Positions 1 through 6,185 of a stretch of 6,185 nt of DNA are shown here, piece after piece; within the stretch, counting starts at the first letter, position 1, and the number at the start of each line of letters is the position of its first letter. This DNA comes from Altererythrobacter sp. (GTDB lineage: Bacteria; Pseudomonadota; Alphaproteobacteria; Sphingomonadales; Sphingomonadaceae), in NCBI GenBank assembly GCA_011524425.1, contig WTKI01000325.1, forward strand, positions 1 to 6,185, written 5' to 3'. Under the pieces are notes generated by a model, which saw only the letters and a program-made list of their open reading frames with translations, was not told where the DNA came from and did not search any database. The position numbers and the translations under genes were made by a program.

Positions 1-1613
1 CCTCTATTCGTGTCACCAGGGGCGGGGGTTCAGGCCCATTTGGAGCAGGCGCTCTTTCGGGTACGATCGAACTGGAGAGTGCAGGGCTTGATGCGTTGTC
101 GCCGGTCCATTCCAGCGCCTTAATCAATAATCGCGGCGAAACCGAGGTAAGCGGCGGTCTCGCACAGCAGCTTGGTAATGGAAGCCTCATAGTCAGTGGA
201 CGCTGGGATCGCGGGCAGGGCTTCTATACTACGCCGGACGCGCAGCGCGTTCCTGCAAGCGCGAGAGCGGCCTTCGATAGCTGGTCCTTCAATGCCCGCT
301 CTGTCATTCCTGTAAGCCCGGATATAGAATTGCAAACCCGGCTCATGGCTTTTCGCGATGATCGCACACTGCGCTTTGTCGGCGCGAATTCTTCCAGCGA
401 AGGGCAAGATGCAAGCTTGCGGATCGTAGGGCGGGGGGCATGGCAATTTGATGCGCTAGCTTACGTTCAGGCGCGCAATTTCTCCAATACCGTGATCAGC
501 TCTACACGCTTTGTCCAGGTCCTTGATCAGCGCAACACGCCGTCCACAGGCCTGGGGGCTAAGCTGGAATTGCGGCCGCCTGTCGCAGATGCCCATACGC
601 TTCGCTTCGGGGCGGACTATCGCCGTGCGGATGGTGAATTACAGGAAGAGGCTTTCAGCGCGTTTTCCGGCTTACTGACTCAACGCAGAAGGGCAGGCGG
701 CGAAAATAGCAATCTGGGCTTCTTTGTAGAAGATGACTGGGCAATAGACCGGCTGTTGCTGACAGGCGGATTGCGTGCTGATTACACGCGCATTGCGGAC
801 GGCTTTTACCGCGCTGAAGATCCATCTGGCAATTTGATCGACGAGACAATTGCAGACACCCGTGACGCGTGGAATGTAAGCTGGCGCGCAGGCGCGCATT
901 ATCAGGCAAACGATGCCATTGGATTGCGAGCGGCCGCTTACACCGGATTACGTCTGCCGACACTCAACGAGCTTTACCGTCCTTTTGTTGTCTTTCCAGT
1001 TTTTACCGAGGCCAATGCAGACCTCGCCAATGAAGAGCTGCGCGGGTTTGAAGTGGGGTTGGACTTCAATCTCGCAGACCGTCTTGCTGTTTCTCTGACT
1101 GCATTCGACAATGAAGTGAAAGGCGCGATCGCCAACGTCACTCTGGCGCCCAACCAGCGCCAGAGGCAAAACCTGCCAGCTATCTCGTCCAAAGGAGTGG
1201 AAGCGGCATTCGATCTCGCGTTAGGCGAGTTCAAAATCGAAGGATCTGCGGTTTTGAGCGATGCGAAAATTGTCGGTGACGCGGCTTCAGTCGCTCTTGA
1301 TGGAAATCGCCCTCCGCAAGTGCCTCGCTTTGCCGCTTCAGCAACTGCCAGTTGGGAAAATGACAAGGGCTTCAAGCTCGTCGCACAGCTTCGCCATACG
1401 GGCGCTCAATTCGAAGACGATCAGGAAACAGACCGCTTGCCAGCAGCGACGATTCTGTCTGCTTTTGCTCAGATTCCGCTACCCGCAAAGTTTGATCTTG
1501 TCCTGCGATTTGAGAACCTGACAGGTGAGAAAGTTGTAACGCGAAACGCTGGCGGGACGCTGGATTTAGGGGCGCCGCGAACAATCTGGGCAGGTTTACG
1601 CTACGGCTTTTAG
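1..1613 (+). CDS. TonB-dependent outer-membrane receptor, C-terminal part (5' end outside window)
   Basis: The frame is open from the window edge (first full codon at 3) to the TAG at 1611-1613, giving 536 residues. The product should be an outer-membrane beta-barrel that takes up a ligand, such as a metal chelate or cofactor, with energy from TonB-ExbB-ExbD. Fragment residues 1-26 (SIRVTRGGGSGPFGAGALSG...) look like the end of the plug domain, matching the family pattern of 'RG..S..YG.GA..G.I.I'. The rest is barrel, with alternating strands, RLPTLNELYRPF at about residues 317-328, then an ANADLANEELRGFEVGLDF segment typical of the family, and a terminal aromatic in GLRYGF as expected for BAM-assembled barrels. 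The signal peptide, TonB box and most of the plug are missing. The barrel motif loosely resembles BtuB/siderophore-type receptors, but the ligand cannot be assigned. A TTG at 96 is not the start, because plug sequence continues upstream of it. The next receptor begins 137 bases downstream with no clear terminator between, so readthrough is possible. Confidence 0.93.
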   Translation, partial: SIRVTRGGGSGPFGAGALSGTIELESAGLDALSPVHSSALINNRGETEVSGGLAQQLGNGSLIVSGRWDRGQGFYTTPDAQRVPASARAAFDSWSFNARSVIPVSPDIELQTRLMAFRDDRTLRFVGANSSSEGQDASLRIVGRGAWQFDALAYVQARNFSNTVISSTRFVQVLDQRNTPSTGLGAKLELRPPVADAHTLRFGADYRRADGELQEEAFSAFSGLLTQRRRAGGENSNLGFFVEDDWAIDRLLLTGGLRADYTRIADGFYRAEDPSGNLIDETIADTRDAWNVSWRAGAHYQANDAIGLRAAAYTGLRLPTLNELYRPFVVFPVFTEANADLANEELRGFEVGLDFNLADRLAVSLTAFDNEVKGAIANVTLAPNQRQRQNLPAISSKGVEAAFDLALGEFKIEGSAVLSDAKIVGDAASVALDGNRPPQVPRFAASATASWENDKGFKLVAQLRHTGAQFEDDQETDRLPAATILSAFAQIPLPAKFDLVLRFENLTGEKVVTRNAGGTLDLGAPRTIWAGLRYGF

Positions 1614-1633
1614 GGGTTCCAGAACGACCTGTG

Positions 1634-1643
1634 GCAAATTTGC
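1634..1643. promoter_or_regulatory. Perfect 10-base palindrome, possible operator
   Basis: GCAAATTTGC is a perfect inverted repeat with no spacer, 21 bases after the first receptor's stop and 107 bases before the second receptor's start. Allowing one bulged G at 1634, the symmetry extends to GTG...CAC (1631-1645). Location and symmetry suit a dimeric regulator site, but it matches no operator that I recognise, and a 10-base palindrome can arise by chance. Confidence 0.2.
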
Positions 1644-1694
1644 ACCGGCATTTCTCCAGTCTCTCTAAAGACTTGTAAGATTGCGACATCGGCT

Positions 1695-1748
1695 GTTACC
1701 TTCCTCCACCTAAGCATCACAAAAGATGCACACCTGTGGAGAGGTAAT
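1695..1748 (+). promoter_or_regulatory. Potential leader stem-loop that sequesters the ribosome binding site
   Basis: Seen directly: 1704-1709 (CTCCAC) is complementary to 1736-1741 (GTGGAG). After a two-base bulge (1702-1703), 1695-1701 pairs with 1742-1748, giving 13 pairs including one G-U. The enclosed loop holds its own perfect hairpin, GCATC (1714-1718) with GATGC (1725-1729) around an ACAAAA loop. The outer stem covers the whole GGAGAGG ribosome binding site (1738-1744) of the 849-residue receptor and stops two bases before its ATG. The left arm contains CCTCC, an anti-Shine-Dalgarno-like core. Inference: this could limit translation until it is melted by a ligand, a protein, a small RNA or temperature. 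No known riboswitch class is recognised and no stability was computed. Confidence 0.45.
1738..1744 (+). promoter_or_regulatory. Ribosome binding site of the 849-residue receptor
   Basis: GGAGAGG lies six bases before the ATG at 1751. This strong Shine-Dalgarno match fixes the start and agrees with the signal peptide that follows. It lies entirely inside the 3' arm of the predicted leader stem. Confidence 0.75.
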
Positions 1749-1750
1749 TT

Positions 1751-4300
1751 ATGGAACGTAAGCTCGCATCTTATGCGGCAGGATTGCTCGTCGGCACCTG
1801 TCTGGCAACTCCGGCATTCGCTCAGGATAACGGGACAGACCCGCAAGCGCCTGAAGTACGCGATGACGTCATTATTGTGACAGCCACGCGCCGGGCTGAG
1901 GATGTACAAGATATTCCGATTGCTGTGACAGCTGTCACGCCTGAGACACTGGAAAAGCAAGGTGTCGTGAACGTTCAGAATATCACGTCAGTCAGCCCCA
2001 GCTTTTCAACGTCCAATGCGCAGATTGCATCCGGCTCTGTGGTTCTTCGAATTCGCGGTGTTGGCACAACTTCAAACAATATCGGCTTTGAAAGCGCTGT
2101 CGGCATTTTCATCGACGGTGCATACCAGTCACGCCCTGGTGTTGCCCTTTCCGAGTTTGTGGATGTCGAGCGGGTTGAAGTCCTGCGTGGTCCGCAAGGA
2201 ACTCTGTTTGGTCGTAACACCTCTGCAGGTGCTCTCAACATCACTAATCGCCGCCCGGACGTCACAGAGTTCGGCGGCTTTGCTAACGCGACTTATGGAA
2301 ATCATGACCTGATTAATATCCAAGGCGCTATCAACGCACCGCTGGTTGAAGATACGCTCGCACTGCGCGTGACCGGCGCCTATCGCGAGCGCGACGGATA
2401 TGTCGACGTACTTGATGGTGATCTCAACAAGATCGGCGAATCCAATACGATCGACCAGTTCCTGGTACGCGGCCAACTTGGATATGAAGGCGATAGCGGC
2501 ATCAGAGCGCGCTTGATTTTCGATTACACCGAGAGCGACAACCAGTGCTGTGCAGCGGTCGAAATGCTGGCAGACACAGGGCTGGAAGGCACTTTGCAAG
2601 CGCTGGGTGGCGGCGAACGTGCCGGGATGGTAGCGCCGATTGTGGCGACCAGCCCGTTTGATTCAGCCACAGCGCGAGACGTTATGCGCCAGCGCGTTGC
2701 CTCAGCTGATCGTTTGCCGCTTGCATCGGTGGAGCAATGGGGCGTCACTGCGGAGATTGAAATTCCGGTGAGCGACAGCGCTGACTTGATCTACATCGGG
2801 TCATATCGTGAAAATGAATCGAGTGAAAATTACGATTCAGATTTCTCAGCGCTTGAAGTCTTTGATGTTGATCGGCTTGACCAGAATATCGAGACCATGA
2901 CGCATGAACTTCGCTTGCAAGGGGAAGCCTTGGATGGTCGCTTTTCCTGGATGGTAGGCGGTTACTATGCTGACGAGGATATCAGCCAGGAGACAGATTT
3001 CCGTCTCGGGGCTGACTATGACTTCCTTATTGGCGGGTTGTTTGGCGGGGCCTTGGGCCCGGCGCCTTTGACGCTTTTGACGGACATCATTGTCGACGGC
3101 GTGCCTAACGGCAATGGTATCAATCCCGCAGGCACGACAGCGACCAATGTCTATGCCCAGAGCAGCGAAAGCTGGTCTTTGTTCACGCATAACACTTTCG
3201 ACATTACTGACGCGCTCGCACTAACAGTGGGCCTGCGTTATTCTGATGAAAGCAAAACCGGCGGATTTAGGCAGGCAGCAAACAATAACCCGACCTGTCT
3301 GACTTTGCTCGGCGGTACTGCGACGATTGCGGGCATTGTCGGCCCTGACTTGGTCGGCAGCGTTCTTGGCACGGGCTGCTTCGCTTTTACCGCGCCAGCT
3401 ATTGGTTCAGATGCGATTGCATTCCCGCTGCCGCGTGAGTTCGAAGTTCCTTTCAGTGATAGTGAACTCATTTACACCGGTAAGCTGACCTATCAGTTCG
3501 ATGCACCTGTGACAGCTTATGCCAGCTTTACGCATGGCTATAAGTCTGGCGGCATCAATCTGGACATCACGGCAAATTCCGGCGGGGCTGATCCGACCTT
3601 CCTGTCCGAAGAAGTCGACGCATACGAATTGGGCGTTAAGGCCAAGCTGCTGGATGACGCTGTCACGTTGAACGTGGCTGCCTTCCACGAGGAATTTTCA
3701 AACTTCCAGGTTTTGGAATTCACTGGAGCGCAGTTCACGACCTTCAACGTTGCTAGCGCGAAATCCAGCGGTCTCGAAATTGAGTCGATCGTGCGGCCAG
3801 ATTCAAACCTGACATTCAATCTGGGTCTGACCTATACAGATGCTCGCTATCCGAGTGATTGTGCAGGCGATTCCACGGTAATCAATGTCTTGGCGCTGTG
3901 CGGCAATTCACTGACCAACGCGCCCAAGCTGGTTGGTATTGTTGGCGCGAATTATGACCGGGATATCGGGAATGATTTCCGCATGTTCCTTGCAGGTCAA
4001 ATTCGCACGGAAAGCGATCGCCGGACCTCCACACAGGCCATCATTCTACCGGATGATCCTGCAGATATCGCTTCTGCGCCGCTGCTGCCATTTGATGTGC
4101 AGGACGGCACTACGAAGATCAACCTGCGCGCTGGTTTTGGCGATGCTGATCGCAGGTGGACAATAGAAGCCTGGGTCAACAATTTGACCAATGTCACGAC
4201 CCGCGGTGTGACGTTCAACACTGTGCTTCGGGGCGGTTCGCGTTCTGCATTCTTGCAAGAGCCGCGGACTTCAGGCATCACGTTGAGAGCAGAATTCTAA
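1751..4300 (+). CDS. TonB-dependent outer-membrane receptor, complete (849 aa)
   Basis: This is a full-length outer-membrane receptor expected to import a ligand with TonB energy. A signal peptide spans residues 1-24 (MERKL basic end, hydrophobic core, TPAFA|Q cleavage). A TonB-box-like segment follows at 39-45 (DVIIVTA) with TATRRAEDVQDIPIAV after it. The plug runs to about residue 170 and includes IRGVG (101-105), the FIDG segment (120-123) and VERVEVLRGPQGTLFGRNTSAGALN (139-163). The barrel includes FTHGYKSGGIN near residue 600 and ends in ITLRAEF, with the terminal phenylalanine needed for barrel assembly. Length is at the upper end for the family, owing to long loops. There are six cysteines in the mature protein: an adjacent pair (266-267) and two that look like loop pairs (516/543 and 704/717). 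Residues 425-444 are an uncharged, strongly apolar stretch. The architecture matches the large receptors common in Sphingomonadales, but substrate identity is not readable. The gene ends at a strong terminator. Confidence 0.96.
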   Translation: MERKLASYAAGLLVGTCLATPAFAQDNGTDPQAPEVRDDVIIVTATRRAEDVQDIPIAVTAVTPETLEKQGVVNVQNITSVSPSFSTSNAQIASGSVVLRIRGVGTTSNNIGFESAVGIFIDGAYQSRPGVALSEFVDVERVEVLRGPQGTLFGRNTSAGALNITNRRPDVTEFGGFANATYGNHDLINIQGAINAPLVEDTLALRVTGAYRERDGYVDVLDGDLNKIGESNTIDQFLVRGQLGYEGDSGIRARLIFDYTESDNQCCAAVEMLADTGLEGTLQALGGGERAGMVAPIVATSPFDSATARDVMRQRVASADRLPLASVEQWGVTAEIEIPVSDSADLIYIGSYRENESSENYDSDFSALEVFDVDRLDQNIETMTHELRLQGEALDGRFSWMVGGYYADEDISQETDFRLGADYDFLIGGLFGGALGPAPLTLLTDIIVDGVPNGNGINPAGTTATNVYAQSSESWSLFTHNTFDITDALALTVGLRYSDESKTGGFRQAANNNPTCLTLLGGTATIAGIVGPDLVGSVLGTGCFAFTAPAIGSDAIAFPLPREFEVPFSDSELIYTGKLTYQFDAPVTAYASFTHGYKSGGINLDITANSGGADPTFLSEEVDAYELGVKAKLLDDAVTLNVAAFHEEFSNFQVLEFTGAQFTTFNVASAKSSGLEIESIVRPDSNLTFNLGLTYTDARYPSDCAGDSTVINVLALCGNSLTNAPKLVGIVGANYDRDIGNDFRMFLAGQIRTESDRRTSTQAIILPDDPADIASAPLLPFDVQDGTTKINLRAGFGDADRRWTIEAWVNNLTNVTTRGVTFNTVLRGGSRSAFLQEPRTSGITLRAEF

Positions 4301-4331
4301 ATCAGATAACGTCCTAGTGGGAGAGGACGAA

Positions 4332-4366
4332 AAAGGGCGGCGGGTCATCGTGACCAGCCGCCCTTT
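4332..4366. terminator. Strong Rho-independent terminator, probably bidirectional
   Basis: AAAGGGCGGC (4332-4341) pairs with GCCGCCCTTT (4357-4366), followed after one G/A mismatch by GGTCA/TGACC (4343-4347 with 4351-4355) around a TCG loop, giving 15 pairs in total. On the plus strand GTTTT follows immediately, so it ends the receptor transcript 31 bases after the stop. On the minus strand the A run 4330-4334 gives a five-base T run, so it can also stop the acyl-CoA dehydrogenase transcript coming the other way. It sits between convergent genes, where shared terminators are common. Confidence 0.9.
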
Positions 4367-4409
4367 GTTTTGCGCTTTTCAGGGTTTTGCGCTTTTCAGG
4401 GTTTTGCGC
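4367..4409. repeat. 17-base perfect tandem repeat, about 2.5 copies
   Basis: The unit GTTTTGCGCTTTTCAGG occurs at 4367-4383 and 4384-4400, then partially (GTTTTGCGC) at 4401-4409, all without mismatch. The array starts at the first base after the terminator stem, so each unit repeats the GTTTT that serves as the terminator's T tract. It ends 12 bases beyond the acyl-CoA dehydrogenase stop codon. It probably arose by replication slippage. It is noncoding in both directions and too short and gapless to be a CRISPR array. Confidence 0.9.
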
Positions 4410-4421
4410 CACTCAAGTCGG

Positions 4422-5585
4422 TTACATTGATCGGGCGATCAGCATCTTCATGACTTCGTTCGACCCGCCATAGATCCGTGCAATGCGTGTATCGCGATAC
4501 ATTCGCGCGATCGGATAATCGTTGATGTAGCCAGCCCCGCCATGCAGTTGGAGGCACTTGTCGACCACTTCGCTTTGCAACTCCGTCACCCAATATTTGG
4601 CCATGCTGGCTGTTGCGACGTCGAGCTCGCCTTTTAGCAATCTTGCGATGCAGTCATTCACAAAAATGCGCGCTGCCGTGCCTTTGGCTTTCAAGTCTGC
4701 AAGGACAAACTGCGTGTTCTGAAAATCCCAAATTGTTTGCCCGAAAGCTTTGCGCTCTTTGACATATTCAACCGTGGTCTCCAGCGCTTTCTCGATGCCT
4801 GTGGCTGCGCCCATGGCAATAACCAGGCGCTCCTGAGGTAGCTCACCCATCAGCTGATAGAAGCCTTTGCCTTCTACGCCGCCCAGCACATTCTCGCCTG
4901 GGATGAAGACATCGTCAAAGAACAGTTCTGACGTGTCGGCTGCATCCATCCCGACCTTGTCGAGTTTCTTGCCGCGCTGGAACCCTTCTGCGCCTTCTGT
5001 TTCCAAAAGCATCAAGGAGATGCCTTTGGCTCGCTCGTTGGGATCGGTTTTAGCGACCACCACAATGAAGTCTGCGATCTGGCCGCTTGAGATGTAGGTC
5101 TTGGCGCCGTTCAAACGGTAGCCATTGCCATCCTTCAGCGCCGTAGTTGTAATCGATTGCAAGTCAGAGCCAACACCCGGCTCTGTCATCGCAATTGCGC
5201 TGACCAGTTCGCCGCTTACCAGCTTGGGCAGATATTTCCGCTTCTGCTCCTCGGTCCCGTGGCGCACCAGATAGGGCAGGATGATCGTGTTGTGCAGGCT
5301 AGCCGCAAACCCTTCGACCCCGTGCTTTGCCTGTTGGTCGAGCACCACCATATCGTGCCGGAAGTCGCCGCCATGGCCGCCATATTCCTCTGGCACAGAG
5401 ACGCCTAGAAGGCCGGCCGCACCCGCCTCGCGCCAGAACTCACGTTCGACCTGACCGTCTTCGCGCCACTTCTCGATCCGCTTTTGCGGGGCGTGCTGCT
5501 GATAGAATTTGCCAACTGCATCCGCGAAGATCGAGATTTCTTCGTCCTCCATGAATTCAGGTTGAGGGACGTCTATGACCGGCAT
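4422..5585 (-). CDS. Acyl-CoA dehydrogenase, complete (387 aa), long-chain/isovaleryl-type active site
   Basis: This is an FAD enzyme that oxidises acyl-CoA to trans-2-enoyl-CoA, passing electrons to electron-transfer flavoprotein; it should be cytosolic. The N-terminal helical domain (about 1-125) is followed by AMTEPGVGSD (132-141), which is the first family signature apart from a Val where a small residue is usual. The beta domain continues to FFDDVFIPGENVLG (222-235). The C-terminal helical domain carries ERKAFGQ (277-283) and the second signature, QLHGGAGYINDYPIARMYRD (346-365). The usual catalytic Glu of the YEGT motif is replaced by Gly in IYGGSNE (371-377). Glu252 in LPQER lies exactly 121 residues earlier, the spacing between positions 255 and 376 of medium-chain enzymes, so it is the likely base as in the long-chain and isovaleryl enzymes. 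The ATG at 5585 is chosen for its ribosome binding site, family length and MPVIDVP start; a longer upstream frame would overlap the hydratase gene. Acyl-chain preference is not determined. Confidence 0.95.
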   Translation of the reverse strand: MPVIDVPQPEFMEDEEISIFADAVGKFYQQHAPQKRIEKWREDGQVEREFWREAGAAGLLGVSVPEEYGGHGGDFRHDMVVLDQQAKHGVEGFAASLHNTIILPYLVRHGTEEQKRKYLPKLVSGELVSAIAMTEPGVGSDLQSITTTALKDGNGYRLNGAKTYISSGQIADFIVVVAKTDPNERAKGISLMLLETEGAEGFQRGKKLDKVGMDAADTSELFFDDVFIPGENVLGGVEGKGFYQLMGELPQERLVIAMGAATGIEKALETTVEYVKERKAFGQTIWDFQNTQFVLADLKAKGTAARIFVNDCIARLLKGELDVATASMAKYWVTELQSEVVDKCLQLHGGAGYINDYPIARMYRDTRIARIYGGSNEVMKMLIARSM

Positions 5586-5586
5586 C

Positions 5587-6185
5587 CTATTTGCCTTTCC
5601 AATTGGGCTTGCGCTTCTCAGCAAAAGCAGCCGCACCTTCGCGCGCGTCCTCTGACACGAACACAGGGCCCAGGGCTTCTGTCTGACGCTTGAAGCGTTC
5701 ATCCATCGGCCAGCCGCGTGATTCTTTCATGATCTTCTTGGAAATGCGGACCGCCAACGGGCCATTCTCAGCAATTCTCGCCGCTAGCGCCATTGCGCCA
5801 TCCAGCGCAGAGCCATCGACCACCTCATTGATCAGCCCCAGCTTCTCAGCGCGCTCAGTGCTGATGAAATCGCCTGTCAGCGCGAGCTCCATGGCAACCC
5901 GCTGAGGGATCTGGTCGGGTAGCATCATGACGCCGCCTGCTGCTGCGACAAGCCCGCGCTTGACCTCTGGTATGCCAAATTTTGCATCCTTGTTCGCGAC
6001 CACCAGATCGCATGCGATCATCAGCTCTAGCCCGCCTGCCAAGGCATAGCCTTCCACGGCCGCGATCAATGGCTTTTGCGGCGGTGCTTCCACTACGCCG
6101 CCAAATCCGCGTCCTTCGACCGTTGGCCGCTCGCCTCGCAAGAAGCCTTTCAAGTCCATGCCGGAACAAAACGAACCGCCTGCAC
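5587..6185 (-). CDS. Enoyl-CoA hydratase/crotonase-family protein, C-terminal part (5' end outside window)
   Basis: The minus-strand frame is open from the window edge (last full codon ends at 6183) to the TAG at 5587-5589, giving 198 residues; about 60 N-terminal residues are probably missing for a roughly 260-residue family. Such enzymes hydrate trans-2-enoyl-CoA to 3-hydroxyacyl-CoA, the step after the dehydrogenase. The fragment starts at the first oxyanion-hole motif, GGSFCSGMDLK (2-12), so the ATG at 6159 is internal. The second motif is EGYALAGGLELMIACD (44-59). Glu53 and Glu73 (in FGIPE) are 20 residues apart, the spacing of the two catalytic glutamates Glu144/Glu164 of rat mitochondrial enoyl-CoA hydratase, so hydratase activity is plausible. 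The usual PGxGGTQRL loop is replaced by LVAAAGGVMMLP, as in EchA-like members. The tail AREGAAAFAEKRKPNWKGK is typical. Substrate is unknown, and other crotonase reactions are not excluded. Confidence 0.93.
   Translation of the reverse strand, partial: AGGSFCSGMDLKGFLRGERPTVEGRGFGGVVEAPPQKPLIAAVEGYALAGGLELMIACDLVVANKDAKFGIPEVKRGLVAAAGGVMMLPDQIPQRVAMELALTGDFISTERAEKLGLINEVVDGSALDGAMALAARIAENGPLAVRISKKIMKESRGWPMDERFKRQTEALGPVFVSEDAREGAAAFAEKRKPNWKGK
5594..5600 (-). promoter_or_regulatory. Ribosome binding site of the acyl-CoA dehydrogenase, inside the hydratase gene
   Basis: On the minus strand GGAAAGG lies eight bases before the ATG at 5585. It overlaps the last sense codons (Trp-Lys-Gly) of the hydratase, whose TAG stop ends one base before the ATG. 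This decides the dehydrogenase start and implies translational coupling. Confidence 0.75.

Noticed and set aside
96..98. TTG codon as the start of the first receptor
   Set aside because: The frame stays open to the window edge and the 31 upstream residues read as receptor plug sequence, so this is an internal leucine codon.
1640..1669. TTGCAC-N18-TCTAAA as a promoter for the second receptor
   Set aside because: Position would suit a leader containing the whole stem, but the match to -35/-10 consensus is weak and the spacing is not optimal.
1658..1673. AGTCT/AGACT hairpin as a terminator for the first receptor
   Set aside because: It has only five pairs, is AT-rich, and has no T run after it.
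1614..1750. Cobalamin riboswitch ahead of the receptor
   Set aside because: The region is too short and no B12-box-like conserved core is visible.
1799..1801. Cys17 as a lipoprotein lipobox
   Set aside because: The residue before it is Thr, which does not fit a lipobox, and a clear AFA|Q signal peptidase I site follows.
2129..2599. 156-codon open frame antisense to the second receptor (also shorter ones such as 974-1375)
   Set aside because: These lie wholly opposite well-supported genes and their translations show no recognisable family or domain. They are shadows of the coding strand.
4367..4409. Tandem repeat as a minimal CRISPR array
   Set aside because: The 17-base units abut without spacers and no cas genes are present.
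5586..5702. 39-residue N-terminal extension of the acyl-CoA dehydrogenase
   Set aside because: It lies inside the hydratase gene in another frame, does not resemble the family N-terminus, and the ATG at 5585 has a well-placed ribosome binding site.
6157..6159. ATG at 6159 as the hydratase start
   Set aside because: The eight residues before it complete the conserved FCxG oxyanion motif, so the real start is outside the window.

Overview
The window carries four protein-coding genes in two convergent pairs, with no RNA genes, insertion sequences or CRISPR array. The gene content suggests a Gram-negative bacterium rich in TonB-dependent receptors: two tandem outer-membrane receptors beside beta-oxidation-type enzymes. 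The receptor style (AFA|Q signal peptide end, VTATRRAEDVQDIPIAV plug entry, FTHGYKSGG barrel motif) fits Sphingomonadales or a related alphaproteobacterium. This placement is inference, because no taxonomic marker gene is present.

Layout. Positions 1-1613 (+) hold the C-terminal 536 residues of a TonB-dependent receptor whose start lies before the window. Positions 1614-1750 are a 137-base intergenic leader. It contains a perfect 10-base palindrome and, just before the next gene, a long potential stem that would bury that gene's Shine-Dalgarno sequence. Positions 1751-4300 (+) encode a complete 849-residue TonB-dependent receptor. Positions 4301-4421 separate the convergent pairs and hold a strong, probably bidirectional, terminator followed directly by a 17-base tandem repeat (2.5 copies). 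Positions 4422-5585 (-) encode a complete 387-residue acyl-CoA dehydrogenase. Positions 5587-6185 (-) encode the C-terminal 198 residues of an enoyl-CoA hydratase/crotonase-family protein, whose start lies beyond the window.

How the genes may work together. On the minus strand the hydratase is followed after one base by the dehydrogenase, whose ribosome binding site lies inside the last hydratase codons. They are therefore almost certainly one operon with coupled translation, acting on acyl-CoA substrates. The plus-strand receptors would import a ligand across the outer membrane using TonB energy. A link between the imported ligand and the acyl-CoA pathway is possible but rests only on proximity, since the pairs are convergent and separated by a terminator.

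The window is largely ordinary metabolism and transport. The points most worth a second look are the SD-sequestering leader of the 849-residue receptor, that receptor's cysteine-bearing and unusually apolar loops, and the tandem repeat behind the terminator. No clearly new system is visible.
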